Assembly: GCA_034770075.1 (NCBI GenBank) | Contig: CM068382.1 | Span: 83,792,643 to 83,856,642 of the forward strand | Length of the DNA stretch: 64,000 nucleotides | Direction: 5' to 3' | DNA from: Aralia elata | Lineage: Eukaryota > Streptophyta > Magnoliopsida > Apiales > Araliaceae | Shown here: positions 1 to 11,969 of the stretch, in pieces | How the letters are laid out: every line of letters starts with the position of its first letter | How positions within the stretch are numbered: the first letter of the stretch is position 1 | The notes under the pieces: model-generated | The model's input: only the letters and a program-made list of their open reading frames with translations | Told to the model about the DNA's origin: nothing | Database searches by the model: none | Made by a program: the position numbers and the translations under genes

Positions 1-1003
1 AGGATCATATAGAGTTGCATTTAGGATAGTTTGAGTAATGAATTGATGTAGAGTATTTAGGGAAGGCTGATGATGAAAATTCTGATCAGTTAGTTAATTA
101 GTTTAGCGAAACGGATAAGGAGTGCTAAATTATGAATTTTGACTATTTTAGATTTTGTCAAACTTGAGACCCTTTTAATTCTTTTATGCACATATCTATT
201 TGGTTGAGCTAGTTTTAATTTGAGGAAGTTTGTATGTTAAATGCTTATTGAAGATATTTATGAACTCTATATCTTGTTTGATCATAACTTAAAGTGTAAT
301 ATGCGGAAGAATATAAGTTGGGGGAAATCTTGGTTAATTTGAAAAAAAATTAAAAATTTTGAACCTTCCCCGATGGAAAGAATGGATCATGTGGTGGGTT
401 GAGATAGAGCGTAAAACGCATTCACTCATAAACACATGCAACGAGATGGAGCGTAAAACGCACTCGTTTAATTGAAAGTGAGAGGGAGCGTAAAACGCAC
501 TCACTAAAAAAAGAAAAGAGAATGAAAAGAGAAAAAAATTGTTTGAATTTTTGGGGAAGGATTTTAAAAGGGGCTTAAATATTTTAAATAACCTTGTGAT
601 CCTTGAGTTATGTTTTGTTGTATTCGCTTTGAGTTGTGGAAGATAAGCATATAGAGTTCTTATTGTTATACTAACCTTTTTGATATCTTTAATGATGCAT
701 TTGATTTCATGAGCTTCTTTGAGTGTTTTTTTTGCTAGTTTGATACATTTGGATACACACACACACGAAAGGGTTGAAAGTAAGATGATTTTGGTGATAA
801 GTTAAATTTCTGATGGTGCATAAATTTAAAGTCTTGTTGAATTGTTAGTTACTGATCTTTGAGGCCTGATATTTACAATCTATGTTGATTGATTGTTGAG
901 TCGTAATACATCATGCATCTGCATTCATTTAGATAGGTTTGTTTGTTTTTGTTTTTCTTGTGTTTTGCTTGAGGACAAGCAAAGTCTTGAGTTTGGGGGT
1001 ATT
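1..1003 (+). mobile_element. 3' internal region of an Athila/Tat-type Ty3 element, ending in the polypurine tract
   Basis: This stretch has no sustained reading frame. It ends with GAGGACAAGCAAAGTCTTGAG followed by TTTGGGGGTATT (about 971-1003), the layout expected of the polypurine tract of Athila/Tat elements just before the 3' LTR. The LTR begins at 1004 with TGATGAGTGGGTTTTATACC. The element body lies off the left edge, so this is only its untranslated tail. It contains a triplicated hairpin motif, listed separately. Assignment to the Athila/Tat group rests on the tract and on the LTR's likeness to the LTR at 53,721, which is followed by an Athila-type primer site and gag. Confidence 0.7.
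407..502. repeat. Three copies of a GCGT-aaa-ACGC hairpin motif
   Basis: The word GAGCGTAAAACGCAYTC occurs at 407-423, 449-465 and 486-502, 42 and 37 bases apart. Its core GCGT AAA ACGC is an inverted repeat. The spacers differ, so this is not a simple tandem array. It lies in the untranslated 3' part of the Ty3 element; its function is unknown. Confidence 0.75.
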
Positions 1004-2160
1004 TGATGAGTGGGTTTTATACCTGTGAATTAAATATATCTTAGGCTTATTTCTTTACTATCTTTGAGTATTTTTAGTGTCATTTTACTTGTTTATGCAT
1101 TGGTTTTGTAGGAAACGACTTCAGGCGGTTAAAAGAGGAAAATTAGAGCTTAATGGCATTTCTGTAAATTCTGGATCAGAGTTCTCGCCGGGGCGAGCTT
1201 TTTAGGCTTAAAATTCTCGCCGAGGTGAGAATGCACGTAAGGGAAAAAATGGTAGTTCAGTTATTTTGGAAAGTTGAGTTGGAATTGGATTTTTTCTACT
1301 GATTTGATTTAGAAACTATAAAAGAGATAGGGAGAGATGAAAATGGGGATATATATACATACATACACCTACATGATACATTCATAGTTACACACTTACG
1401 CAAGGATTGAGATACAGAGCTGAATTGGGAGATTGGAGACTAGAGGAAGCATCGCAAGGAATTCAGATTAGAGACTTAAATATTGAAGAACTTTTACTGA
1501 GTTTTTCTTATCCTCTATCTTAGATTTATAATTTAATTGTGATGACTTATTTGGGATTCATGATTTCTATTTTCAGTATGAACTAAATTTGCAATTAAGG
1601 CTACAATTGAATCTTTTATGTTTATGGATTAATTATCCATTTGATTCCAATTATTATCTAATATTGAGTTGTCTATCATATTTTGTGTTTATTAAGTAAT
1701 TGACTGATCATCAATTAGCGGGATACTTTAGATGAATTCGGGAGATGAAATCTAGGGTTAGATCTGAATGTGATAGCATGTATTCTTAATTATTTACATG
1801 GGATGAATAATTAGGGTTATGAAGTGAATAGGAATATCTCTTCGCTGCATGTAACTATTGAGAATTGGTGCTTAATGAATTTAATTCTTTAGTTTTGCAT
1901 AGGAATATCGCAGAATTAATTGAGTTAGATAATTTTATTTGATCACTTAGGAAAGGGCTTATGAATAACTTTGAATTCCTGTTAACAACTTTGTTGAAGT
2001 TAATAATTGGATGAATTGGATAATTAGTTTGTATTGCATAATTGGGGATATTGTAGTCTTAAGCCTTTAAATATCTGAATTTCAACCTTTGTGTCTGTTT
2101 TACTTTTAGTTTAATTATTTTTAATCATTATTCATAAATCTTGAATGATTAAATAAAGGT
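1004..2160 (+). mobile_element. Athila/Tat-type LTR, truncated at its 3' end
   Basis: The LTR starts TGATGAGTGGGTTTTATACC right after the polypurine tract. It shares its opening and its middle, with repeated 'ataggaatat' and 'gaattaatt' words, with the LTRs at 7,906 and 53,721. Those copies end in a conserved segment containing CGTGGGATCGAC. That segment is absent here: the sequence turns into a different large LTR near 2,160, so the last few hundred bases were lost or displaced. A GC-rich palindrome sits at 1,184-1,197 and a TATA box at 1,317. Confidence 0.7.
1317..1324 (+). promoter_or_regulatory. TATA box of the Athila LTR
   Basis: TATAAAAG lies about 310 bases into the LTR and about 120 bases after a GC-rich palindrome (CTCGCC GG GGCGAG, 1,184-1,197). 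The solo LTR at 7,906 has the same order, GC island then TATA. Placement fits an LTR promoter; activity is not shown. Confidence 0.5.
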
Positions 2161-2164
2161 TAAG

Positions 2165-5100
2165 ATACAAGACCTGGAGTTCGAAAAGTGAGATTGTACT
2201 GTATAAGTGAATATGTACTATGCAATATGTGCTTTTGGTGTATAGTAAATATATTAGTATTATATATTTATTATATGTAAGCAATTGTAGGGGCAATTTA
2301 TTTAAAGGAAATGAGATGAGTAAGATTAAAATAAGTTAAGATAATTTATAATATTAAAATTATTTTAATGTGGTAACTTGGTGGCATTAAATATACTTAA
2401 TGTATAACCACCGTTTTATTAAAGAAATTATATAATACGTTATTGGATGTAATGTATGTATGTTTCTAATGTAGTGGATATATTATGATATTTACTACAG
2501 TTAAAATTGTTGAAAACAATTTATAGAAGGGAAAAGAAAATAATTCGAATTTCCCAAAAAATATTAAAATTAGAATTGAGTAAATAAATTTGTATTTTAT
2601 TATACGTGATAAATATATATACGTGTATATTTATTGCGTGTGAATAAATTGTTATGAAATAATTTATATTACGAAGTGAAATAATTAGTTTAAGTATACA
2701 AAAATATTGTATACTTTAAATAAAGGATATTAAAATAAATTCTAGCATTGAATTATTTTAATAAAGAGAGAATATTTATTTTAAGTGTAATATTTTTTTT
2801 ATTAAATAAATTTCCATTTATATGGAAAATGAAATGCATATATTTATTACGCAAGAAAATGAAATTGTTATGAACAACTTGCATAAGGATTTGTATGGGG
2901 TGGTTTAAGTATATATATAATTTATATATACTTTACCCAAGGATATTAGAATAAATTCTTGTATGAATTATTTTAAGAAATAAAGGATAATATATTTATT
3001 TAATATATTAAGAAAGTCAATAAATTTTTTAATTGAATTTACGTTAATGAGGTAAGGATATTATATTTATTATAATATCTTGGGTATGTAGATAATTGTA
3101 TTTGCAAAAGAAGATTATGACTAGCATATTTATTTTGTAAATATGTAATTCAGGTATGATATGTTATGTTCTATATAATTTATATATCAAAGATGGGTTA
3201 TATAAATTATATTTTTCCATATGGGTAAAATATTTTCAAGAGGATGAATTAGTAACTTAAGAGTTAAAATTTAGTTATTAATTATTGGGTGATTTTAAAT
3301 TATCCAATGCAACTATTATGTTATTTAAGAAGCAAATAAATTAAATTAAAAATGGGCTAGTTAATTTACTAGCCTAAGTGTTAATTTTATTAAAAGTCCA
3401 AGCATATATTTAATAAAAGTCCAAGAGTATATTTTATTAAGACCCAAAAAGGAAGTCCAATGTAGAGCCCAAACTAGTTAATAAACCAAGCCCAATTGAG
3501 AAAGTCAAAATTGGGTCAAAGTGGTGGAAGAATAAGATGATAAATGAATAAAAAGAAAAAGAAAGAAAACAAATGAGGAAGTGATAAGGAGGGAGTGTAT
3601 ATCCGGACACATGGTGGAGGGATAAGGTGATGAGTCATTTACTTAATGGGTAAGTCTTGTGGTGTGGATAAGGTGGTGACTCACCTTTCTTAATGACTAA
3701 AATAAGGAAAGAAGTTATAATTATCCCATGTGGGATAAATGAAGCAACAAGGAGGGAAAAGAGGGGATGTACCCGCCCACTACATGGGTAGATAAGGGGA
3801 AGTCATTAACTTAGTAGCTAAGTATTGTACTAAAGCAATTATCCTTTCCCTTTTTCATTTCCTTTTTGGCTAAGTGTTAGAAAAAGAAAGAGAAAGTAAG
3901 AGAGAGAAGAGAGAGAAAGAGAGGAGGCACGGAAAAAGAAGAAGAGGAAGAAGGAAGAGCTAGCTTGGAGCAAGGCTTAAGCAAGATTAAGAAGAAGCAA
4001 TAAAAGGTAAGAACATAAACAATAAAACTCTTCATCCCTTTGAGTTTTTATTTTGAGTTAATTAGTTGTTGGTAGTTATTGTTAATGGAAGATCATGGTG
4101 GATCTTGAAGTTATAAGGTGATTATTGAAGGAGTAAACCTTGTAAATCACAATAAAGATGCATGTCAAGTGAACCAAATGAAAGAGAATGAACCCAAGCA
4201 TAAAGCATAAACAAAATCTAATTAGTGGACTGTTAATAGACTAAATTGGGGCTTTTTGTTGTGATGTTTCGAATCTAAAAATTTTGGTTCCAGTGTGTTA
4301 TGTTATACTCTTATGAGTTATGAACATCACTCAATTGGAATGGAGGAAAAAGCTTAAGTAACGAAGTCATGGCAATTTTTTTTATAAAACTAGTTAAAAG
4401 TTGGAAAATCAGTTGGTACACTGACTTTAGAGTCAGTTTTTCAAGCAGTTAAAGCTCCTGAAAAATTGGTTATTTTTGGGAGTTTTGTAGTATGTAGAAC
4501 AAGGAGGAGGTGCGCTCAAGAACGAACTTATTTCGATAAGAAATGAGCAAGTTACGAAGTCGCAAAGTATGTACCACAAAAATGAAACTGCCCAGATAAT
4601 AATGCAACATGTAGGGAGTTTTGGCCTAAAGCAAACGGGTTTAAAGCTGTCTGGATTAGGTGATGATTACTCGCAGTAGATTTTGTTAGTAAGCAGACAG
4701 GTCTTACCTGTCTGGATATTAACTAAAGAAGAACTTGGCCTAAAGTAGACAGTCTTAACTGTCCGGATAGATAATCAAAATGAAATTTGTTCTAAAGCAG
4801 ACAGTCTTAACTGTCTGGATTAGACCTGTAACATAAAATCTAAAAAGTTTGGACACGTTGTTTAATTTATAAAATGCGAACGACCTAAAATGAATAGTAT
4901 TGTAATGTAAAACAAAGTGTGTTGGTTTCCAAAAGCCGATCGAGTAGTTGGCCAACGTTAAGCTACGTTGTCCCGAACTATATAAGACAAGCGTAATAGA
5001 TTTTTATTAAAGAATGATTTAAGATGTCTTAAGTTATGAGACATGAGCATCACGAGACTTTAGAATTAAAGTCTAATCTATAAACGAAGCTAAAAGAGAA

Positions 5101-6254
5101 ATATACCGGGGTGTATATAGTTAAGTATATTATGTCAAGATATAAAACCCGAACATCGTGAATTATAAAATAAGCTAGGATAAACTAATATAGCAATTAT
5201 TTAAATTAAAGTAATAATATAGTAAATTGTATTTTATTATAAAAGCCATGTATTAGTTGTTTAAACTCCGAATTTGCGAGCAAAGTTAAAAGATATTTCT
5301 GAAATGGAATATAAATGGTTTAAGCTTCAAGATGTAAAATATTTACATCTTAAAATGTGTGAGACCCTTATTATTTATTAATAAAGTTTCTAAAGGAACC
5401 AAGATTGGTTTTGAATGAAGTATAAATAATATTAATTTTTGTTAACTAATATTTATGGATAATGAATATAAATGCATATTTTGCGACATATTTAATTATC
5501 TAAATGTGTGTGCATATAAATACAATTGTGTAGGATTTGTGGAGAGAAGTTAAGTTAAATTTTAGCGGTAATCTCCAATCAAGGCAAGTTCCCTAACTCA
5601 TACTCGAGTTATTATCTTTCAAGCATGTTAGTGGATAATTATTGTTGATTATTCCACCTCCTTAAATTATTAATTCGCACTTAGTGCATGTTGTATATGT
5701 TCATCAGGTATGAAAGGCTGATCACCTTCATTACCTTAAGGTTCAGTTAAATTGGTCCATGGTCATTATTGATACCATGTATTATTGAATTCAGTCATTC
5801 AATCATTGAAGTTTTGATTCATGCTCTTTCATAATTATTATATTGTTAAGAAATTCTAAAGCTTATTCTTTCCTTCAATCATGATATATCTTCTTTGTAT
5901 TTAAACTTGCTGAGCAAAGTAGTTACTCACCCTTGCTATATCATGATAATAAATTTCAGATTAATATGAATGTTCGAGAAAAGACAGAGGCAGATGCAAA
6001 AGACAAGATTAGGTTGATATGCACGTTAACTATTAAGTTATTTGGATGTAAGTTACTTGTGTAAACCTTATGTACGTTATTAAAGAATGTATCAAGATAA
6101 AGGTTGTAGACATTGGGAAAGGTTGTAAAATACTCTGAAATAAACAATTTATGTTTATATTTTCCATATTATTTATAGAATTGGTATGAAGAGGATGTAT
6201 TGTGACGTACCAGATCTGAGGTTCAAGGTACCCGGATTTGGGGGCGCCACATAA
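2165..6254 (+). mobile_element. Large (~4 kb) LTR of a Ty3-type element, left boundary approximate
   Basis: The start near 2,165 (ATACAAGACCTGGAGTTCGAAAA) and the end near 6,254 (CCCGGATTTGGGGGCGCCACATA) resemble the termini of the solo LTR at 45,426-49,195 and the LTR at 58,729-61,508. All three share, some 200-350 bases before their ends, a 'CTCACYCTTGC' segment followed shortly by a 'TTKCAG'-like step (here 5,927-5,960). No primer site or coding region follows, so this is a solo or truncated LTR. I could not find a clean target duplication. Other contents are tracts of AT-rich sequence and a purine-rich tract at 3,540-3,980. Confidence 0.6.
4694..4818. repeat. Three CAGACAG...CTGTCTG hairpins in the large LTR
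   Basis: CAGACAGGTCTTACCTGTCTG at 4,694-4,714 is a perfect palindrome with 9-base arms. Related copies follow around 4,746-4,767 (one mismatch in the right arm) and 4,797-4,818. A half copy (CTGTCTGGATT) lies at about 4,648. Each is preceded by a form of 'CTAAAG'. The spacing is about 50 bases. Confidence 0.7.
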
Positions 6255-6742
6255 TTGTTGAATATGAAATTAGGAATGAGTATGTTTGGAATCTGCATAT
6301 AGAGTTCACCTCAATTTTTGAATATTACATACTAAAATCGGAGCCTTGTCATTCAATTTTTTTTTTCTTCTGAAATTGGGAATCTGCATATTGAGTGGAA
6401 TGTTAGCTGAAATTGGAGCTTTGTCATTCAATTTGTTATGTTAGCTGAAATTTTTTTTATGTTACTGATATTACTGATGAATCTAATAATTGATTCAAGT
6501 TGGGTTTAATTTGTGTAATTTGCTTGTTCATAATTTGATGTTGAGGCTGATGTTACTTATATTTCTTGCATTTTCTGTTGGTTATCGTTCATTGAATTTG
6601 TTGATTGATTGGTATTGGTATTGTGAAATATTGTCATATTTGTTATTTTCGACGGAATTTCTGTTAGAATTATTCAATTGCAAAATTTATGGGCCCTGCT
6701 TTATAATATTTATGTATTTTAATTAGTTTCCAATATTGAAAT
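6255..6742. other. Non-coding stretch, nothing recognised
   Basis: There is AT-rich sequence with a duplicated phrase ('gaatctgcatat', 'gtcattcaattt') at about 6,290-6,350 and 6,380-6,435. I see no domain, splice structure or element terminus. The open frame at 6,490-6,726 encodes a hydrophobic, low-complexity peptide and is probably chance. Confidence 0.4.
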
Positions 6743-7561
6743 AAACTAAGTAGTATTTACTTAGTTTTGCATTACTAAATAAAATAAAATAATATAATAA
6801 TATAAACTAATTTTAAAAAATATAATATAAGATAATACAATATAAAATAATAAAATCAAATAACATAAAATAATTTAATTTAATTTAAGTAAATTAAATT
6901 AAATAATATGATATAATACAAAATAAATTAAATTAAATTAAATTAAATTAAATAACTTATTTATAATAATTAAATTAAATTAAATAATATGATATAATTT
7001 ACTTCAAGTAAATTAAATTAAATTAAATTAAATAATATGATATAATACAAAATAAAATAAATTAAATCAAATCAAATTAAATAACTTATTTAAAATAAAT
7101 AAATTAAATAATATAATACAAAATAAAATGAAATAAAATAACTTAATTAAAATAAATTAATTAATTAAAGTAATTTAATTTAAATTAAATAATATAATAT
7201 AATATAATATAATATGATATAATAGAAAATAAAATGAAAAAGAATAAAATAATATACAATAAAGTAAATTAAATTAAATTAAAATAAAGTAAATTTACTA
7301 TAATAAATTAAAGTAATATAAATTACATTATTTTAAATTAATTAAAATAAATAAATTAAATTAAATGAGGAAATAACATAAAATATTATAATACAATACA
7401 ATATAATATAATAAACTAAGTAGCATTTACTTAGTTTCACTAGTACATACAATATAGTACAAATAGTATAATATATTTAAATGATAGTGCCCATATTAAA
7501 CTGAGTAGCATTTACTTAGTTTATCATTGAAAAAATAAACTAAGTAGTGTTTGTTTAGTTT
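6743..7561. repeat. Four hairpin repeats flanking a nearly GC-free tract
   Basis: AAACTAAGTAGTATTTACTTAGTTT, with 10-base perfect arms and a 5-base loop, lies at 6,743-6,767. Close copies lie at 7,413-7,437, 7,498-7,522 and 7,537-7,561. Between the first and second copies, about 6,770-7,410 is almost pure A/T, built from TTAAA/TAAAT words and recurring blocks such as 'aataatatgatataatacaaaataaa'. The arrangement resembles the subterminal structure of a DNA transposon, but I see no TIR pair or target duplication. Confidence 0.65.
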
Positions 7562-7905
7562 TTCACAATTACAATAAACTGAATATATAGTTGTGCTTAT
7601 AGTAGTATACTTTGGAACTTAGAAATCCGTTTAACATTCACTTATTATGAGTGAATGCCGAATAGTCCCTAGTCTGGGATTGTTACTGGATGTTATAACT
7701 TTCACGTAGGCATCGTCAATGGCTTGAGTACGTTTTTTTTTGTTTTGAGGATTTTTCAGCTGGTATCTTTATATGTTCTTCGAGTGCATACTTAGACTAA
7801 GTTATCTTAGTCTATTTCGTGTACTTGGAGACCATGGGGAGGTGCTGCCGAAATTTTCTTGAAACAGAAGAAACGTGTTGAAGGTGTTGACACTAGTGAG
7901 GAGAC
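7562..7905. other. Unassigned sequence upstream of the solo LTR
   Basis: This contains a short coding-like phrase (about 7,840-7,905) that continues past the solo LTR if the LTR and one GAGAC are ignored. It may be the 5' part of the CACTA transposon whose transposase starts at 9,449. I found no CACTA terminus (CACTACAAGAAA) or CCGACGGA subterminal repeats on this side, so the 5' end of that element is undefined. Confidence 0.3.
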
Positions 7906-9323
7906 TGATGAGTGGAATTTATATCCATGAATTGTGTACTTTTAACTTAATTATTTTGCTAGTTCTTAAGTATTTTTAGTTCAGTTTAATGCATTTTAAT
8001 GTTTTATTGTAGGAATTGTAGACATGTTCGTGAATTAAGAAAGAATAATAAATAGTGAATATTTAGGCTTATGTTGAAGCTAAGAATGTTAGGCAAGGGT
8101 TTGGAGCAAAAAGAAGGGCTAAAGAAAGGGTTGAAGACTTATTTGGGCGAGCAAGGCAAGGAAAATCAAGGGAGTGACAGAAGTTATGGGCCGCGGCACC
8201 TGATTGTATAAGTCGCAGCGCGGTGTGTGGGCCGCGACACGCGTTAATGTGGGCCACGACGCGCGATCAGTTTCCCGGGTGCGTGAGCGGGCGCGTGGTG
8301 CGGCTGAATTGAGGGATTTGGTTGGCAGATTTCATTCCGTTTGTTGGATATTTACCAAAAGAGACCTAAGGAACGAGGGAGTATATATAAAAAGGCTGGA
8401 GATTAATATAATAACATCTAGGGTTAGGAAGAGAAAAAGAGGTAGAGCATTATATTCAGCATATCTTTCTGGAGAAGAGAAAGAAGACGGAAGATCAAGA
8501 TCTGGAGTATTCAAGCGGAAGCCATGCTACAGATTCTTTCTCTTACCCTTCTTTTAGATTCTTGTACTTTCAATTGATGATAAATAATATGATGTTACCT
8601 TTTTCCTTATTCATGAACTAAATTCTTATTCAAGATTGCAATGGAACCCGATGATTGGATTTAATTAATTTATTCTCTATTTGATTATGATCAATTATAT
8701 GCAAGACTGTTTATCATATTTTGTATTTCATTCAATAATTGTATGACCAACAATTAATCTATTGATCTAGATGATATAGGAATATTGATTCTAGATTGGG
8801 TGTGGAATATGATATATGTGTTGAATTTATTCTTCTAAGGAGTGAATATCCAATTTGTAAGAAGGATAGGAATATACCCAATTATCGCATGAACTTGTAT
8901 AAGAATTGATGTCAATTGCTTCATTGTTGATTATTCACATAAGAATATAGTGAATTAATTAGGAATGAAGACACTTATTTAATTTATGAATAAGTTAGAT
9001 AAATACTATGAATTCTTGGTTAGCAATTTGTAACAATTGACTAATTAAATAGGGAGTGAACATTGGGAACATCATCGGGAGAAATTGTAATCTTGATATT
9101 TTAATTTCATAATTATATTTGTAGTTACTTTGTTAATTAATTTAGATAATCTTGGTGAATTCATTTGTTTAAATAGAATTGGATTAATCAATGGTTGGTA
9201 ATTGGAATGACTAATTAACTTATTAGATTATTCCTCGTGGGATCGACAACTCTACTTTCACTTTATTACTTGATTGACTATGTATACTTGCACGTAAATT
9301 GCTAGTATAGATTTAGCTCAACA
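7906..9323 (+). mobile_element. Solo Athila/Tat-type LTR with target duplication GAGAC
   Basis: The 1,418-bp LTR starts TGATGAGTGGAATTTATATCC and ends GATTTAGCTCAACA. It is flanked by GAGAC at 7,901-7,905 and 9,324-9,328. No internal sequence remains, so this is a solo LTR left by LTR-LTR recombination. It keeps the conserved 3' segment (CGTGGGATCGACAACTCTAC, about 9,237) seen in the complete LTR at 53,721. A GC-rich, CGCG-containing island lies at about 8,189-8,300 and a TATA box at 8,382. The open frames at 8,069-8,557 on both strands fall on the GC-rich island and are not genes. Confidence 0.9.
8382..8395 (+). promoter_or_regulatory. TATA box of the solo Athila LTR
   Basis: TATATATAAAAAGG lies about 80-190 bases after the GC-rich island, the same order as in the LTR at 1,004. 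It is the likely core promoter of the LTR. Confidence 0.5.
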
Positions 9324-9448
9324 GAGACGCATCCAGGAACGGGATAGAAGCCTAACCCCTATAGAGTGGATATACTAGGAAAATAGAATTCATACATGGA
9401 ACACACATGAATATTCCTGTTCTACTTGTGTCTTTTGTTTAATTAAAG

Positions 9449-11788
9449 ATGGCAGCCGACCGTAGTTGGATGTACCGTAAGATACGGGTTGATGAGAGGA
9501 GATTAGTTGATGTGTACAGTGATGCATGGGGTGTGCAATATTATGAATAAAGCAATAGAACATGCTGATGATCTGAACGAAAAGATGAGATGCCCGTGTT
9601 GATAGTAGTATGCACACAAGCCAATCATATTTGATATGATGTAGCATATACTTTGTAATCTTATTCATTTATTAATAAAAGAATTGATTTTCTTAAAAGG
9701 CATTTTACATTATCTACATAGTGCTGTTATATTAAATGTGATAAACCCATAGTTTTGAGCAATGCTTTTAGAATCATGATGGTGATCATGCTAATGAGAT
9801 CTAAATTCAAGATAGCTCACAAACTAAAATTGTTCCTAATCGTTGGATTACTAAATTGGGGATTAGTGAATCCGGATAGATTAGTACATACGTTGCTTGC
9901 TCTTAGGAAGAGGATGATTGATCTCATAATCATTTGTGTGGAGACACTAAAGCAAGTATGTAGGTGCTTATTAGAGAATAAGTTCACTGAACGTGGCTCG
10001 CTAAGGAATACCTAATGGAGTTTTACTCGCCTGTCAATAGGAATTCCTATAGTGATAGTTGTACAAGTGATCCTTGGACTTGAGATCATCATAGTATCTT
10101 GTGTATGATGAGTTATACTTTGACATGTCCCTTAAGACCTTGGGGGTATATCAAAGGGTATGATTGGGTATAATAAGTTGTGCATGGAGATAGGTGAATG
10201 ATCAACAAAGAATCTACCACGTCTCGTAAAAGATGTGAATGTCCTATGTGATTCGATAAATGACAACTCAGTAGTCCTTGGCCAAGGCAGAATGAAATTA
10301 GAAAGGAGTTTCTAATTTGCATTAATCAGAGTTGTGCATTTGGGAATCGAAATACATATAATTAAATAAAATAAGACTTGACAGTAAATCAATGTCTTAT
10401 ATTTAATTGGGACATTGTATGGTAGAAGGATTGAATTGTACGGTAACTATTTACTCAAAGGTTCTTTTGTGATTAATGTTGAAATCTATATTATCTGGAA
10501 AGTCGTTGATCGCTAAGGGGGCTTACCCTTATTGTAGAATAAATATTATTTATTTAAATGAATTAAATAGTTTAATTTATTTATTTAAATAAGATTAGAA
10601 TTGTTCTAATTGATTTATTCACAACCGGTTTAATATGGAGAACCTAAAGGGTCACACCGCAAAAGAAAAATATTTATTTAAGAAGTAAATGGCATAATTG
10701 TAATAATAAGTTAAGTGTATTTAATTTACTCTATGGAGATAGAATAAATTAAATAGCTTAATATTTATTATTTAATATTTTGGAAATATTAAATATAAAT
10801 TAATAAGAGGAGTCTTATTATTATTATTATTACTTTTACTATTATTTAATTCCTAATAGGGATTGGAAATTAATTAATAGAAGTACTCTCCCATGGATTC
10901 CTAATTGGATTAGGAGCATAATTAATTAAAGGAGTTTAATTATAATACAAACCCTAATCCTAAATAGTTTAGGGAAGGGTTATTCCTATATCTATAAATA
11001 AGAGGGGTCTTATCATAGATTAGGGTTACACACTCTTGCATTAGATTGTAAAGAGTACTTATAATTTCTATAGAGATAGAAACTAGGGTTTTGCCAAATA
11101 CCCAACTTCTTGAATACTTGTTCTTCCTTGGTGGATCACCTCTAGAGGCCAAACACTTGGGTGGCTAACGTTGATTAAAGGAATGAATCACACCGTAGCA
11201 TTCGAGGAGAACACGAAGGACTAGGAGTTGAACTTGTACCCGAGGAAGCTTTGTTCTACGAGGGTATAATTCTTATTCTCTTTCTCTTTCGTTTATATCG
11301 TTAATTGAGCACATTGATCGATCATGGTGATGGTTTGTATAAAAATTTTAAAATCTGTTTTATCGCGCTTCCGCTCTATTTATGTAATTTGATTGCATGC
11401 TCGCGTTATATACAAACCTAACACGTGTCTCAAGTGTAAAAACATAATCTGGAAGAAAGCCGACGAAATTAAATTCGACTTATTTTCACGTATGTTTGTG
11501 GATGGGTATTCGGTAAGGATTCATCATAGAAAATCAGTTGAGTTTAGAGAACTAACTAACAGTGTAGACCAACCAATTCACGGGGATACATATGCCGATA
11601 ACTATGATGTCGTGGAGATATTGGTCGATGCTTTTGGCCCTACTAATTCGTACTGGATTGAAAACGAGCATTCGTCAAGCAGTGCTCAGCAAGAGCCAAA
11701 TGATTCAGCTGCTACCTTTTACAAAATGTTATCTGAATCGGGGTTCCTATTGTATCTTGGAAATAATAAGCACACCAGGTTATTTTAA
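9449..11788 (+). pseudogene. CACTA transposase (TnpD-like) N-terminal part, split by a solo LTR
   Basis: The frame opens at 9,449 with MAADRSWMYRK, the start typical of the transposase-associated domain of plant CACTA elements. After a frameshift it continues as NKAIEHADDLNEKMRCPC. A 1,824-bp LTR (9,600-11,423) interrupts it. Removing the LTR and one CGTGT joins CPC directly to LKCKN, restoring the C-x-C-x-x-C metal-binding motif. Downstream (to 11,788) come a segment matching the rest of that domain (FVDGYSVRIHHRKS) and the linker FYKMLSESGFLLYLG that precedes the DDE domain in intact TnpD proteins. The DDE domain itself is missing, so this is a dead, internally deleted transposase. Family membership is from motif recognition only. 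Confidence 0.7.
9600..11423 (+). mobile_element. Solo LTR (TG...CA), probably Copia type, target duplication CGTGT
   Basis: The 1,824-bp insert runs from TGATAGTAGTATGCACACAAG to ATACAAACCTAACA and is flanked by CGTGT at 9,595-9,599 and 11,424-11,428. Excision on paper restores the CACTA reading frame exactly, which fixes both ends. It has no internal coding region. Near its end are a TATA-like CTATAAATAAGAGG (about 10,991) and a pyrimidine-rich 'CGCTTCCGCTC' segment (about 11,368) as in long Copia LTRs. The Copia assignment is a guess from length and the 3' end; orientation is inferred from the TATA box. Confidence 0.8.
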
Positions 11789-11969
11789 ATATGAGGAGGG
11801 CATCTCTCAGCCAGCCGACGACAGTTTTATTATTGCACTTATCGCAAAGAACTACGTTGGTTGACTATACGAGATGAGACAGAGGGTTGGTCGGGCAGTT
11901 GTAGACCAGCCCGGGACTACGATATGAGATCATTAGCCCCAGATAGTCTCCGATACAGCATGAGAGGCT

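Noticed and set aside
334..762. 142-codon frame on the minus strand
   Set aside because: It crosses the triplicated hairpin and the untranslated tail of an Athila element; composition is repetitive and no domain is recognised.
6743..7561. CRISPR-like repeat array
   Set aside because: The four hairpin copies are not evenly spaced, lack unique spacers of equal length, and the context is plant nuclear DNA.
8069..8557. Overlapping open frames on both strands
   Set aside because: They lie on the GC-rich island and leader of a solo LTR whose limits are fixed by GAGAC duplications; no domain is seen.
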